NCBI RefSeq assembly: GCF_026745355.1
Contig: NC_079209.1
Coordinates: 41,909,035 to 41,973,034, forward strand
Direction of reading: 5' to 3'
Length of the DNA stretch: 64,000 bases
From: Beta vulgaris subsp. vulgaris
Taxonomy: Eukaryota > Streptophyta > Magnoliopsida > Caryophyllales > Amaranthaceae
The stretch's first letter is position 1. Each line of letters opens with the position of its first letter. The notes beneath the pieces were generated by a model that saw only the letters and a list, made by a program, of their open reading frames with translations, made no database searches and was not told the DNA's origin. Made by a program: the position numbers and the translations under genes. Of the stretch, positions 20,640 to 32,910 are shown in pieces.

Positions 20640-21050
20640 TGATTAATAGTTTGAATTGGCCCTCCTTTATACTTTTATACTTTAATACTTATTATTAATT
20701 TTTATCTTATAGAAATTGCTCATGGATATACAAATTTTACAAGTATGTCTAGTTGACTATAAGTCTATCTTATCCATTTACTTATTTGATGGCAAGCTTG
20801 ATATATTTGAAAGCAAATAAACTATTTCATTATTGCATCAATTTTAAATTTTAACACTCTTATTTCAATAGATATATAAATTTGTCGTACGTCGATTATA
20901 GCACAAACACAAACTCTTATTACCTCTTTAAACGCGCTTGAACTGAATCCTTAACTTCATCATCCTTCGATTTTCTCTCTTCTTTCCCTTAATTGAGTCC
21001 CAGCTGCTACTCTACGGTTCACTTCAACTCTCGTTCTCTCTCTTTCTCCA
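20640..21050. other. non-coding DNA ending in a leader-like tract
   Basis: AT-rich up to about 20990. It then becomes C/T-rich (CTCTCGTTCTCTCTCTTTCTCC), as plant 5' leaders often are, directly ahead of the short frame at 21051. Confidence 0.35.
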
Positions 21051-21179
21051 ATGAGAAACCCAAAATTTCTCAATCTAATTTCGATTCAAGGATTTCATCG
21101 CAGGATGGATTCTCTTGTCCAGCCTAATCCTGATAAATCATCAGTTAGTATTACTACGATGTGCTTCGAAGTAGTTTAA
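21051..21179 (+). pseudogene. possible orphan first exon of an unrecognised gene (42 codons)
   Basis: An ATG directly after the pyrimidine-rich tract opens MRNPKFLNLISIQGFHRR, then MDSLVQPNPDKSS, and reaches a stop at 21177. The composition looks more protein-like than nearby frames. The last part (from about 21142) could instead be intron. No continuation exon was found before the hAT-like element at 21472. It may be a captured or abandoned gene start. I do not recognise the protein. Confidence 0.25.
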
Positions 21180-22638
21180 GGTGGCCCATTAGTGATATGT
21201 TTTTTCTTGCACTCAACCATGGCACATGACCCGGATCAGACCCGCTGATGATTGTAGGGTAGTAACCTGCTAACAATGGCACCGACCTGCCCAATGACCA
21301 AGTCTATTCATGAATCAACTAGGGTTGGGGTATACGTCAAAACTCACCACTAAGGCAAAATGTAGCACCTTCCGAAACTTTTGGCTTATCACATGAACTC
21401 ACAAAGTGATTCTTTTTCTACTATTGTGATGATAAGGGAAAGTTTACATGGTGGTCTTATAAAGATTCTACTAGGGATGGTAGTGGAGCGTGTCAAGTAG
21501 GAGACAATCCCCATCCCCATCCACGTGGGGAGGCGATGTGTCTAGGTTTGGCGGGGATGGAGCGCGGATGCGGATTGAATCGTACCTGCAATGCGTGGCG
21601 AGGCGTGTGTGAATTTTATGTTATACCCACCCCATCCCCGCCCGCCTCGCCCCACCACCGGCCACCCTGCATATTTATTATTAAAATTCTATTTATATAC
21701 TTATATTGTTAATAATTTTATCTTGCAAACTATAAATATGTGGTTATGACGCTGGTATGAAGTGGGTGCGGATACCCTATGTGGGTGGTGAGGTGTGGAT
21801 GAAGTGGATACGTGTAACACCCCGATAATTATTTTCAGAAATACATTTTTAATATAAAACTTAGGTAATTACCAAAGCATTATCGCCCGTGTGATAACGT
21901 AACGGCTTATTCAGAATTTTACAGTGGAAAACATCTACCTAAACTTCATATTTTCTTATCATAAGTAAATAAATAAGTACTTTAAAAATCAAACACCCTA
22001 TATATCTCTACTCAAAACAAACTTATCAAAATACGTTTCTACTAATGCAGAAGATATAAAATACTAGATTACACAAGCTCTCCATTTCCACATTTCCAAT
22101 GATGCAGCATCTGCGAACATGTAAATGTCAATGCTCTAAAGAATCTGCTCACCAAAATTGAGTTATCACAGGATCAATGAGGCAAAGTCATGATCAACAA
22201 TCACAAACAAAGCACGTAATCAGCAAAGTTGAGTACTACATAGTAACACATAAATATTCCTAACATGATACTAATAAATAACATGTAGGGATAAATAATA
22301 ATATAACATTTCTGCAGACAACTTTTACTGAATTAAACTCTAACATCTTTCTATTACTTTAATGGAATAGTTATTGGACTCGAGTTATCTTATCTACTAA
22401 TGCCTTCACCTAGGAAGACGATATACGGGTACTATTAGGCACTACATCGTATTTCAGATTGACCTGCGATATCGAGGAACTTTTGAAACATAATAGGGAT
22501 GGTGATCAATCCATCTCCCAGAAAAAGTCATGGCACGCTCACCATGTACTCCAACTCTTAAATGTCCAACCCTAGATGTGCACCAGTCTAAAGTCTATGA
22601 CTATCCAAGTTACACTTTACATGATTTACAATATATTA

Positions 22639-22926
22639 CTCTCTCTGTTTCATATCAATTTACTCACTTCACATTGAGGGAGAACCAAGGAGAAAGTACA
22701 AAAGTATGAGAGAGAAACTGAAAAGGTGGAGAGAGAAATACAAAAAAGTGAGAGAGAGAGAAACAAAAGAGTGGGTTAAAATATTAAAGTGTAAATGACA
22801 TGGGTGGAAAAAAAGAGGAAAAAGTAGATGTGATATGTTACCAAATATAGAAAAAGCAACAGTCTATAGATTAAAATGAAACGGACTAAAATGGAAAGTA
22901 TGTAGATTAAAAAGAAACGAAGGGAG
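22639..22926. mobile_element. Stowaway-type MITE (288 bp)
   Basis: The left end is CTCTCTCTGTTTCATATCAA and the right end, reverse-complemented, is CTCCCTTCGTTTCTTTTTAA. TA lies on both sides. The right part contains a second copy of the terminal motif (GAAACGGACTAAAATGGAAAG) about 50 bp inward, so the end appears duplicated. Confidence 0.78.
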
Positions 22927-24119
22927 TACTTGTTAAGACTTAACACACAACTAACACAGAAATATCAAATAAAACATTCATAACTGAACTTCTTTCATCT
23001 TAGGATTTAATAAGTGATCACACAACTTACAATCCAAATTATTTTCCTTTAAACTTAATCTTTCTTATTTTGTTGAACCTAGCCAACAATCAATCTTACC
23101 TTTCAAAGGCATAACTTGTCAACTTACCAAATAAGGCTCACAGTCCTTATAAAGTAGTGAAAAATAATACTTGTAAAGGAACAGATGAATAACATGATTC
23201 AATCTCATGCAATAATATATTAATTCCCCCATGTGAATTAATAAATAAAGTTCCCATCCACATGCTTGCATCAATAATTCTATACAAACATGACAATCTT
23301 TAACTCATAATCAACATGCTTGCACACTGACATGGGCATAAAAACATGTACAATTCAATCAACTAGAAATCACATATGAACTTATAAAGTTCCTATACAT
23401 GATACTACAATTTTTCCTTCTTAAATCATGATACTATATCACACAACACATAGGTATGTATGTACCTTGTGTAAACTAGTTGATAGGCCACCTTTAATTC
23501 CTTAAAAGTCACCTGAATATTCTCCGCCTAAAATAATCAATATAAACTAAAATCAATACTCTAAATAAAATACATAAACTTTAAAATAATTTAAAACCCC
23601 TTATAAACATATTCAAAAGTTGTTTTTACTATCAAAACTTCAATTACATTTAATTCCTAGTATAGTACTACCATACTAGTAATTAAAATTCTTAAAACTC
23701 CATTATAAAACCTTTTATGAAATTCCAGTAACTTATAAAACTATAAAACTCTCTTTAAACATATATAAACATGCTTAAATTCATAATTTAAAACAATCTC
23801 ATAGTTTATAATATGATACTATGATTTTCTAATAATTAACTCCCTAATAATCCATGCTTTGATGATTAAAATTTCAATCTAAAAATAGTAAACAAATCTG
23901 AAATTTTATTCTTTTAATATATAATTTATATGAATCAAGATTATTTATCAAAACAGTAAATTAAAATCAATAATCATGATTAGAATTAAAATAAAGCATA
24001 CAAACATAGTCTTTAATGAGAACTTGAAGAAGAAGAAAAGAAATTAACCAAAAATCAAAGAACAAGGAAGAAGGACGAAAGGGCTCCGGAAAAACAGGAG
24101 CACGCAGCAGCACACTGAC

Positions 24120-25445
24120 AGACTATCGTACACCTGTCAAAAATAATTCATATCAAACCTTCTAACAATATAGCAGGGTAAGTAGGGTCGAATCCACAGA
24201 GAGATGGTCATTCTAATCTAGCTTCTAAATTATGGAAAAACTAAATAAGATTGGAAATAATTGAATTAAAGTTCTAAACTAATCAAACTACGAAAATTAA
24301 ACTAAAAAGGATCTAGGGTAATGGTTCACCGTGTTTATAACTATAATCTACCAAAATATCATCAATTATTCAATTAATCAGACATCTAGAGCACATGTCA
24401 ACATATGCTAGTACGGTCACTCAACATAATCAGATTTACTAATTGTAGGTAAGCCTCTAAAGAGTACTATCTCTCGATCTATGACTCGATATTAGCAATA
24501 TTTAATCAAACAATTGATCAGATTGCAATATTAACAATAAGAACACTAATCAATTAAAGAAATCAATAATTAACCAAACTATGAATAAATATCAATCAAT
24601 AATCATATCATATAAACATGGATTCCCAAACCCTAGAAATAAAAACTACTCTATCATGAAATAAATAATGAAATCTAAATATACAAAGAAAAGCATAATC
24701 AAGGAAAGAAATTAATGAAACTCGAATTAAAGAAGAAGAATAAAAACTAGGGTTTACAAATAAAAACCATGGAGAAATAGACGAGAGAAAACTAAAACCT
24801 GAATCCCCAAAATAACGTGAGAAGGGAGGAGGAGAGAGAAAGAATGAAAACTAATCTAAATAATATTCAATAACCTAATATGACTAGGAAAATAATTTAT
24901 AAGATAAGAAAAGTCTTAAATAAATCATTAATGGGCGGATTAGTGATCTGCGTGTACGCGTGGCAGATTCCAGCACAAACCGTGCAATCTTCCGGAAGGC
25001 ATAACTCCTTGACTACAAGTCTCCTCGGGACGTGCCACCTATCGTTGGAAAGATCCTCAAGTATAGTTTGCGAATCTGATGGAATTACGCGATTTTAATA
25101 AGCACGTCCAAAGTTATGATCAGGAGAGTAAACGTGACTCTTTTTCACATTCCTTCTAATGATTTTCCACTTTCTTTTAGCTCAAACTCGTACTATGAAG
25201 TATGCAAACGATCCTTTTGCATTGTAGCTTCCTTTCAAGTGCTCTGAATCCTAAAGCTTAGCTAATCATACTCCAAATACGTCCTCAATGACTGAAATTC
25301 ATCAAAAACAAGAAAACATACCGAATAGGAGTACAAAAGCATAACTTAAGAATATAATGCAATAATGAACCTAAATATGAAACTAAATGCTCTAGAATGC
25401 AACCTAAATGCACCTAAAAACTATATATAAAAATGACGAATCACA
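24120..25445. repeat. non-coding repeat-like block, class unknown
   Basis: It contains stretches typical of non-coding retroelement derivatives in plants (AGCAGGGTAAGTAGGGTCGA, GGCATAACTCCTTGACTAC, CGTTGGAAAGATCCTC). No domain is encoded and I could not define its ends. It lies inside the TGTAACACCCC-ended element. Confidence 0.35.
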
Positions 25446-26015
25446 CACGACGCACAAGATTAATGGTTTTGAAGGTTTTGTGACGTTTCTTGTCAAAGAA
25501 GAACGTTACTTGAAGAAGAAGAAAGAACTTGAAAGAGAGAGAAAGAAAGCTGTGAGGAGAGAGAGAATAAGGATTGGCCAACTAGTTTGGAGAGGAGAGA
25601 GAAAATAAATCTTTGTGTGGGGTAAAATAATTGGGTCCAAAGTATTTATAAAGAAGCTTTTCCTTTTGGGCTTAGGAAAAGGAGATTGGGCTCAATTAAA
25701 GTTTGATGATGAATAGGATAAATGAATTAGAACTCCTAATATCAATATAACTCCTTATTTAATCTACTTAGAATTTTGGGTTCCTCAAGCCCATTTAGAC
25801 TTCTTTTCCATGTCAAATTAGTATTTCAAACATTTTTCAAAGCATGTCTAAATAAAATATTTTACTTCCTTAAATCCTCAAAATAATTTCTTTTGACTTT
25901 TAAAATAACCAACCTTCTTTAAATAAATAGTTCATTTAAAACTCAATTATGTTTAAATATAACTATATATAAATACTAAAATATATTTATAAAGTCCATA
26001 AAATTACGGGGGATT

Positions 26016-29000
26016 CACTTTGATAAAATGTGGTGTCAACATAAGGATTATGATACGTTGGTTAAAAAGATAGGGTGTACCCGTTTTAACGGTTCACACA
26101 TGTTCAATCTTGTTAAAAAATGCAAACTTCTTAAAGAAAACTCTAAGAAATAGAATCTTTCTCAGTTTGGTAATATTTTTAGGCAACTTCGTTTAGTAAA
26201 TTCCAAATTGCCAAACATTCAGGAGAGGCTCATTCCTAACCCTTTATGCCCTTCTCTTATTTTGCAACACGAATGTTTTCTTCAAAAACGTGAAAAACTA
26301 CTATCATTTAGTCGTGAGTACTGGAAACAAAAGAGTAAGACTAATTACCTCCATCTTGGGGATGCAAATACTAAATTCTATCATACTCATGCCTCTATTA
26401 GAAGGAGTAAAAACCAAATTAAGCATTTTACTACAAACACTAATCAAGTCATTTCCTCCCTAGCTTCTACATCGATTGAAATCACGAGGGAGTTTAATAA
26501 AATATTTATCTCGAATCCTCATTGTCATTTTGATGAAGAAGTGGATTTTCCCCTCCTTTCTCCTATTATTTCCCCGGAAGACAATTTTCTTCTCACAGAT
26601 ATAGTGTCAGTTGAGGAGATCAAAGCTGCAACTTTTGATCTTGCTCGTGACAAATCCCCAGGCCCAGACGGCTTTCCGCCGTTCTATTTTCAGAAATATT
26701 GGACCCTTGTGGGCAATTCGGTAGTAAGAGCGGTCAAAGCTTTTTTCCACTCTGGAAATATTTTGAAAGAGATCAATCACACTTTCCTTGCTCTAATCCC
26801 GAAGATTGATAACCCCTCAAATGCAAATCATTTTCGTCCAATTAGTTTGTGCTCTACCATTTATAAGATAATTTTAAACGTTATTTGCAATCGCCTTAAA
26901 TCAGTTATGGGGAAGCTTATCCATCCGCTCCAAGGTGCCTTTGTTCCTGAGCGCCTCATTCAGGACAACATTTTAATAGCGCATGAGGTTTTCCATTCTT
27001 TTAGTAAAAAATCAGGTTCAGAGGGCTGGATCGCAATCAAGTTAGATATGGAAAAAGCATATGATAGACTAGAACGGGACTATATTTTAGTCTCTCTTAG
27101 AAAGTTGGGTTTCTGTCCTCAATGGATTGCGTGGATTAAAACCTATATTTCTACTCCGTCTTTCTCAATTCTAGTTAATGGCGTCCCAGGGGATAGATTT
27201 TTCCCTTCAAGAGGCATCCGCTAAGGTGACCTTCTATCCCCGTATCTTTTTATTCTTTGTGCTGAGTTGCTTGCTAAACAACTCTCTTTTGCAAATTTGC
27301 AAAAAGATAAATCTATTGGAGTCTCTATTTGTAAATCCGGAGTGAGAATCCCATTTCTTAATTTTGCAGACAATACAATGATATTTGCCAAGGCAATAGA
27401 TCATAGTTGCTCCACTATTAAGGCCATTTTGGATAAATATTGTTCAATGTCAGGTCAGTTAGTCAATTTTCATAATTCTGCTTTCCAATGTTCTCCTAAT
27501 GTTTCAAATATTGCTAAAGCTAATTTTGCTAGACTTTTAGGCATGAGTGAAACTTCCAATATAGGGGATTATTTGGGTTGTCCAATTATAGATTCAAGGG
27601 TTACTAAAGAAACTTTTGGGAAAGTATATAGTATGGCTGTTAATCAACTCCCTAAATGGAAAGCCAACTCTCTTTCGCAGGCTGGTAGAATGGTTTTAAT
27701 TCAAGCTAATTTGGCTACTAAAGTCAATTACCACATGCAAAGTTTTTATCTTCCCAATCAAATTATTTCTAGTTTAGATAAAACCTGTAGGAATTTTTTT
27801 TGGAATAAAGATAATCTAAATAATAAAACAGCTAATTTAATAGGTTGTGATAAAATTTGTTGGTCAAAGCAATATGGGCCCGGGGGCTTAGGAATTCGGA
27901 AGGCAAATGTTAATAATATTGCTCTTCAAATGAAACTTCTTTGGAAAATTGTTAAACAAAAAGACAATCCATAGGTAAATTTAGTTAAGAAAACGTATAG
28001 TAAAAGTCAAGATATTTTATCTCATAAAGTCTCTTCAATAGTCTCTTGGCAATGGAAAAAACTTATGTCTCTTAGACCCCTGTTTAGGCAGGGATTGAGA
28101 TGGCAAGTAGAGGACGGAAAAAAGATCAAATTGTGGGATGATAATTGGATCTTCTAATACCCCCTTAGAAAAATTATTATTCCCACTTATGAGTCGGAGT
28201 GCTTGAAAGTGAGTGATGTGATTGATGATCATGGGCTCTGTGATAGGGAGAAAATTGCTTCTCTCGTCCATCCCCATATAGCTTCAATTATTTTTTCTTC
28301 TTTCCTTCCTTCTAATCCTCAGCCTGATACTATTGTATGGGGTCTCACAGCTGATGGGGAGTATTCAGTCAAGTCAGGGTCCATTTTGACTCAGGGTCTT
28401 CATAACCCGAATTTTGAAAAAGTTGAATTTGCGTGGCTTTGGAAGCTTCATGTTCCTCCGAAAATAAAAACTTTTCTATGGAAAGCTTGTCATGATGGTC
28501 TTCCTACAAAGGATAGACTTGAAAAGTGTAAGATTTTTCTTCCTCAACAATGTCTTTTATGTAGCAATGCTCCTGAATCTCTTTCTCACCTTTGTTTTGA
28601 ATGTCCCTTCATTTTAGATGTTTTTGTATGTCTTCAAGAAAGTGGTGCTTGGTCAAAACTCCCTCAAGAAATTAACTTTTCTAGTCAATTTTCTTTTCGC
28701 TATTGGTTAGATTATTGTCATTTTGAGCTCTCTTTGGAAGTAATCAAAGATTTTTCTTCTGTGTGGTGCTCTGGTTCTTTAGAAATAGAGTGATTTTTAA
28801 TGATGAAGGCATTTCCCCTCGTCGTGCTAGTTTCGAAATTAATAGTTTTTTTGTTCAGTGGTCTAGAGTGGACCTTGATGTAGGTGACTCATCCTCTACT
28901 TCTTCTTCCTCTCTCAAGAATAATCCTCCCCCCATTTCTCGAGCGGGACTAATCTCATCTGGTCCCCCCCCTCCTTCTAATTTTTGCAAGCTAAATTTTG

Positions 29001-29976
29001 ATGGTTCTGAACTTAGTAATGGTAATGCCTCTTTGGATTTTGTGATTAGAAATAGTGCTGGAGAAGTTCTTCTAGCATGTGCTAAGTCTTTGGGATCTCA
29101 CGTTTCTATTATCCAAGCTGAGTCTTAGGCTCTTAGTGAAGACCATTGTTGTTAAAATCCCGATCCGAATCTTACGATTCTATGATTTTACGATCCTGAA
29201 AGACCTCGCCGATCCCGATCCTACGTAGGATCTTAATTTTGTAGGATCTTTCGATCCTATCCAACCACAAAAAATCACATTGTAGGATCTTAACACGATT
29301 CTACGATTCTACGACTCTACGATCCGATCCTACCGCATAAAAATAATAAAGTAATGTCACATATTATATTTCTCCTATTAGATTTTGGTCGCATGTTTCT
29401 CCAATCTTATAGTATTGAAAAACTATCATCATTTGCTAATTAAAAAATTCATTATTAATATGTGTAAATTTTTCACATGAGATTCTCACCCTATTTTAGT
29501 ATAATTATCTCTATTTCACCGAATTGTAGGATCTTACGATCCTACGATCCGATCCCACCGATTCGATTCTACCAACCCCTACGATCCAAAGTCGGATCCT
29601 GATCCTGATAACATTGGTGAAGACATTAAGGGAGCCTCTTTCCTTAATATCTCTCAGCTCATTGTAGAAGGCAATAATTTAGGGGTCATCAATTCTATGA
29701 AATTAAAAATTCTTGGCGTATTCCGTGGAAGATTTCTAACATCGTTAAAGATGCAGGCATGGATGCTCTACGGTTCCAAATGTGCGAGTTTCGTCACTAT
29801 TTTCATGAAGCTAACAAGGCTGCTGATTTCATGGCGAGGAAGGCGCATGACTACCCTTCCCTGTTATATTGGTTTCCTCCTTATTGTATGGATTTCTCCC
29901 TTATTATTCGAAAGGATGTTTTAGGCTGGCCCCCGGACTAGGGTGTTAGTCTAAGTTTGTTCTCCTTATAAAAAAA
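26016..29976 (+). mobile_element. 5'-truncated plant LINE (L1-type), interrupted by a hAT MITE
   Basis: The plus strand encodes the end of the endonuclease-RT linker (LHLGDANTKFYH), the RT core (26208-27974: DKSPGPDGFPPFYFQKYW, LIPKIDNPSNANHFRPISLC, LDMEKAYDRLERDYI, then SRGIR-stop-GD), GGLGIRKAN, a zinc-knuckle-like segment (28203-28793) and RNase H (LNFDGSE to MARKAHDY, 28980-29941). It ends in a poly(A). A 15-bp duplication ending ATTACGGGGGATT flanks it (26001-26015 and 29977-29991). It is dead: TAA replaces a Gln codon in GIRQGD, and FADD reads FADN. More stops follow, for example at 27972. Confidence 0.9.
29144..29616. mobile_element. hAT-type MITE (473 bp) full of GGATCGTA-type motifs
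   Basis: A perfect 8-bp duplication GTGAAGAC flanks it (29136-29143 and 29617-29624). The ends are CATTGTTGTTAAAATCCCGA and, reverse-complemented, CAATGTTATCAGGATCAGGA. The interior has about twenty copies of TACGATCC, GATCCTAC and ACGATTCTACGA in both subterminal regions. It splits the RNase H coding region of the LINE, so it is younger than the LINE. Confidence 0.85.
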
Positions 29977-30190
29977 AAATTACGGGGGATTACAGTACGA
30001 AAGCGTGTACGACTACCCATATGGGTGGTGGGAGGGATGGGTTCAAATTCATACTTGTTGGGGCCGGGTGGGATTTGTTATTTTCCCCCCTAGTTGATGG
30101 TGGGGCAGGGATGGGGAGGAGAATTTTATGCGGGTGTGGAGGTACGATCCTTCGCACCCGTCCTGCCCAATTGCTATCCCTAGATTTTAC

Positions 30191-30628
30191 ATGGCGTAAT
30201 TGTTTTTAACATTTTCTCAAGTAACTTTTTATTATTGTTTAATCCACAATGCTACATCTATACTAATATATTAGGAAAACTTCCTGAGATACCCTTGAGG
30301 TTTGGCTTAATTCTCAAAATTCCCTTATTGAATTTTGAAGTTCAAAGTTTAAGTTTCAAGGGTACCTTAGGAAATTAATGCACTTTAATTTTGGTGTATG
30401 ATAAGGGTATTATGAACCCAAACACAAAGTTCAGAGGTATCTAAAGAATTCCCCAAATGTGATGGGTAATTTGAGAATTACATCAAATCTCAGGGGTACC
30501 CAAGGAAATTTTCCAATATATTAAAAAGCATTCTTAAGCAAGCATATGCGCCACGTGACACTCTCCCTTTAATTGTTTCATTTTATGTCATCTTTATACA
30601 CATTTAAAAAACTAGAACGTGATTTGTA
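30191..30628. other. no gene; imperfect inverted repeat around 30270-30520
   Basis: Around 30280-30370 and again in inverted order to about 30520 the sequence repeats words such as GAAAACTTCCTGAGATACCC and its complement-like GGGTACCCAAGGAAATTTTCC, each next to CCAATATATT or TAATATATTAGG. This may be a MITE of about 250 bp with inverted arms. The ends were not fixed. Confidence 0.4.
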
Positions 30629-30880
30629 CTTCATCCGTTCCATAATAAATGAAACACTTATTATTTTAGAATGTCTTAGAATAAGTGAAACATACCTTAA
30701 ATGAAAAAAATAAAATGACAAAATGACAAGAGTACCCATCACAAACTTGTATAGTTTATCTTTCTCTCTCCTCGTTTTGATAATGAAAAGGGTATTTTAT
30801 GACTTTTTGACTTTTGAAAGTGATGTTTATTAAATATTGTGCTCAATCCCTATGTTACATTTATTATGAAACGGAGGAAG
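30629..30880. mobile_element. Stowaway-type MITE (252 bp)
   Basis: The left end is CTTCATCCGTTCCATAATAA and the right end, reverse-complemented, is CTTCCTCCGTTTCATAATAA. TA sits on both sides (30627-30628 and 30881-30882). Confidence 0.82.
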
Positions 30881-30965
30881 TATAAGATTTGACCATGTGA
30901 TCTCAAGTCAATATACTAAAGTTCTAACTAATAAGCTATGCAATATTAGATAATATTTTATGATA
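30881..30965 (-). repeat. tRNA-like SINE remnant, copy 1
   Basis: On the minus strand a box-A-like TAGCTTATTAGTTAGAAC is followed by GAGATCACATGGTCAAATC, a decayed box B region. The same layout occurs at 32845-32905. It is degenerate, with no clear target duplication. Confidence 0.4.
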
Positions 30966-32060
30966 TGAAAATGATAATCATCCGTGACATTGTTGAGACC
31001 TAAATTAAAACTATTTAATAAACTAAATTTCGTCAAATAGGTGTTTAAAATTTAAACCTTAACCTAAACTTAGAATCACACATATGCCTGTGGAATTTGT
31101 GAACTTCATCCAACAACTCCCACCAAAAAATTTCCCACAAGATATTACAACCCTCCTTTGTATATATCTGAACTAGTCTTACATGCACGCAATGCGTGTG
31201 ATAACGTGTGATAACAAATGAAGTAGAAAATAAAATTAATTGGGTTGAAAAATCGTGTTTACATTTTGGTTTCTCAAAAAATTGATGTTCAGTTTAAATG
31301 TCCTACTTTTTCCCCTTTTTCCATTCAAATGAAACAGTTAGTTATCCTCTATTTTTTTTTCTTTTATTCCATTTTCTATTTTTTGGTGTCCCCCATGTGT
31401 TGCTTTATATAATAGAGTTGTTTTTCCTCCCCATCATCTTCTCTCTCATCTTCTTCCTCTTCTAAATAATAATTTTTTGATTTTTACCAACTTATAAATA
31501 ACTTGTTTTACACCTTTACCACCTTTTGATTTTCTTTTTTCAATTTTACCACCTTAAAGTTTCCATCTCATTAAAAAAAACACCATCTTGACTCAGATCT
31601 GACGAAGAATTTAGTGAGGACTGTTTTAGGTTTAGTTTCCCGTTTATCCCCTTTACCCTTGATTTTCATTTCCTTTTTTTTAAAACCCCAATTTTTTCTT
31701 TCAATCCCTCTAAAATCCAAATTTGTTTAATGAAAACCTAAATCAAGTTAAAGCCTTACCATTTTTTGATAGATTCGACTTAAATCAAAGGATTAATTAG
31801 AGATTCTGCTATTGTTAAAGTTATGATTTCTCCGTCCAGTTTATTAGGCTAGGGTTCTTCCTCAATTTTGAGCATTTCTTTTTCTTTTGTATAATGTTTG
31901 CTTTGGTTTTCATTCATATTCATTATTATAGGCTCATAATATCTCAGAAGAGAGAAGCTTGATATTCTAGATTTTCGGGTGAAGTGGAGGACAAGGAGGG
32001 TAAAAGAATCCCTGTGTATATTTCTGGGGAATTAAATCCCTCATAAATTCCTATCTAGTA
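30966..32060. other. no gene; promoter-like stretch at about 31400-32000
   Basis: TTTATATAAT near 31405, a C/T-rich tract with TCTTCTCTCTCATCTTCTTC at about 31436-31460 and later purine-rich DNA resemble a plant promoter and leader. No frame of useful length follows. It may be a gene fragment or chance. Confidence 0.3.
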
Positions 32061-32304
32061 CTACCTCTGTTTTTATTTAGTTGCAACAATTTCTACTTTA
32101 AGGTGTTTTTTATTAGTTGCAACATTTCCCTTTTTAGGAAAGCTTTTGGGATAATTTGACTATATTACCCTTACTCTTCACCTACTCTTTTGAACCTGAT
32201 CAATACTAATAGCAGAGGCAAGTGGGTCAATTATACTCTCTTTTCTCATTTCTTAAAGTTTGTGCAAAAAGGTGAAGGTTGCAACTAAATAAAAACAGAG
32301 GTAG
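32061..32304. mobile_element. Stowaway-type MITE (244 bp)
   Basis: The ends are almost perfect inverted repeats: CTACCTCTGTTTTTATTTAG on the left, and the same 20 bases when the right end is reverse-complemented, continuing TTGCAAC. TA flanks both sides. The near-identity of its arms points to a recent insertion. Confidence 0.88.
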
Positions 32305-32819
32305 TATGTTATAGCTCATGGAATACACTATCTCCCATTCACAATACATGCACCACTTGTTTTTTCATGTATTCCAACACGCTTTTTTGGATATTAATCT
32401 CTCTAATTGCGTATAAGTAAACATCATAAAAAATTGATATTTGAATTTCTCCTCATTAACAAGATTCCAATTGACTATGTTTTTTTTTACATAGTGGTAA
32501 AAGAAATATTATCAAAGTTGGTTGATGTATTATGCCAAAATAAGAAATGTTACATCTGTGAAATGGATTTAGTATTTATTTAGTTACCAAAAGAGAATGA
32601 ATTTGATTATTGTATTGGATTACTCCTGGAATAAAAGCTCCTTAGAGAAGATGGATAACTTTTTTTCTAAAACATTTTTAGCCTGGCCCTGTTTTTTTAA
32701 GTGAAATATATGCTCTAAAGGAAGCATCATGCTATATTGCTATCTATCGATATAAATATATTAAAAAGCGTGCGAAAATAAGAATCTAAAGGAGTTGTAG
32801 TTCATGTAATCCATGTACA

Positions 32820-32910
32820 ATAAAAAAATTAAAAAATTGCATAGTATAGGATTTGATCTCGAGACCTCGGATACATATACTAAAGTTTTAACCACTAAGC
32901 TAAGTTATAT
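32820..32910 (-). repeat. tRNA-like SINE remnant, copy 2
   Basis: On the minus strand, box A TAGCTTAGTGG (32892-32902) fits the pol III consensus. A degenerate box B AGATCAAATCC (32849-32859) follows, and then an A-rich tail. It is too diverged for a functional tRNA. Confidence 0.45.

Larger units (their letters stand above)
21813..29994. mobile_element. unclassified element with TGTAACACCCCG...CGGGGGATTACA ends
   Basis: The ends are inverted: left TGTAACACCCCGATAATT, right reverse-complemented TGTAATCCCCCGTAATTT. They begin TG and end CA. The flanking 5-mers ATACG and GTACG differ by one base, which would fit an LTR-type 5-bp duplication, but the long inverted ends would also fit a DNA element. 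Without the LINE inside it is about 4.2 kb. No protein-coding domain is visible in 21813-26000. Its class is open. Confidence 0.5.
21472..30182. mobile_element. hAT-like GC-rich MITE split by an 8.2-kb nested insertion
   Basis: The left part (21472-21812) and the right part (29995-30182) are unusually GC-rich (GGGATGGGGAGG, GGGCGGG-like motifs). The ends are TAGGGATGGTAGTGG and, reverse-complemented, TAGGGATAGCAATTGGG. The flanks GATTCTAC (21464-21471) and GATTTTAC (30183-30190) are 8-bp direct repeats with one mismatch, as in hAT insertions. Without its insertion the element is about 530 bp. It is non-coding. Confidence 0.7.

Noticed and set aside
26208..29128. LINE frames as host reverse-transcriptase-like genes
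   Set aside because: Target duplication, poly(A), the FADN change and stops show a dead LINE copy.
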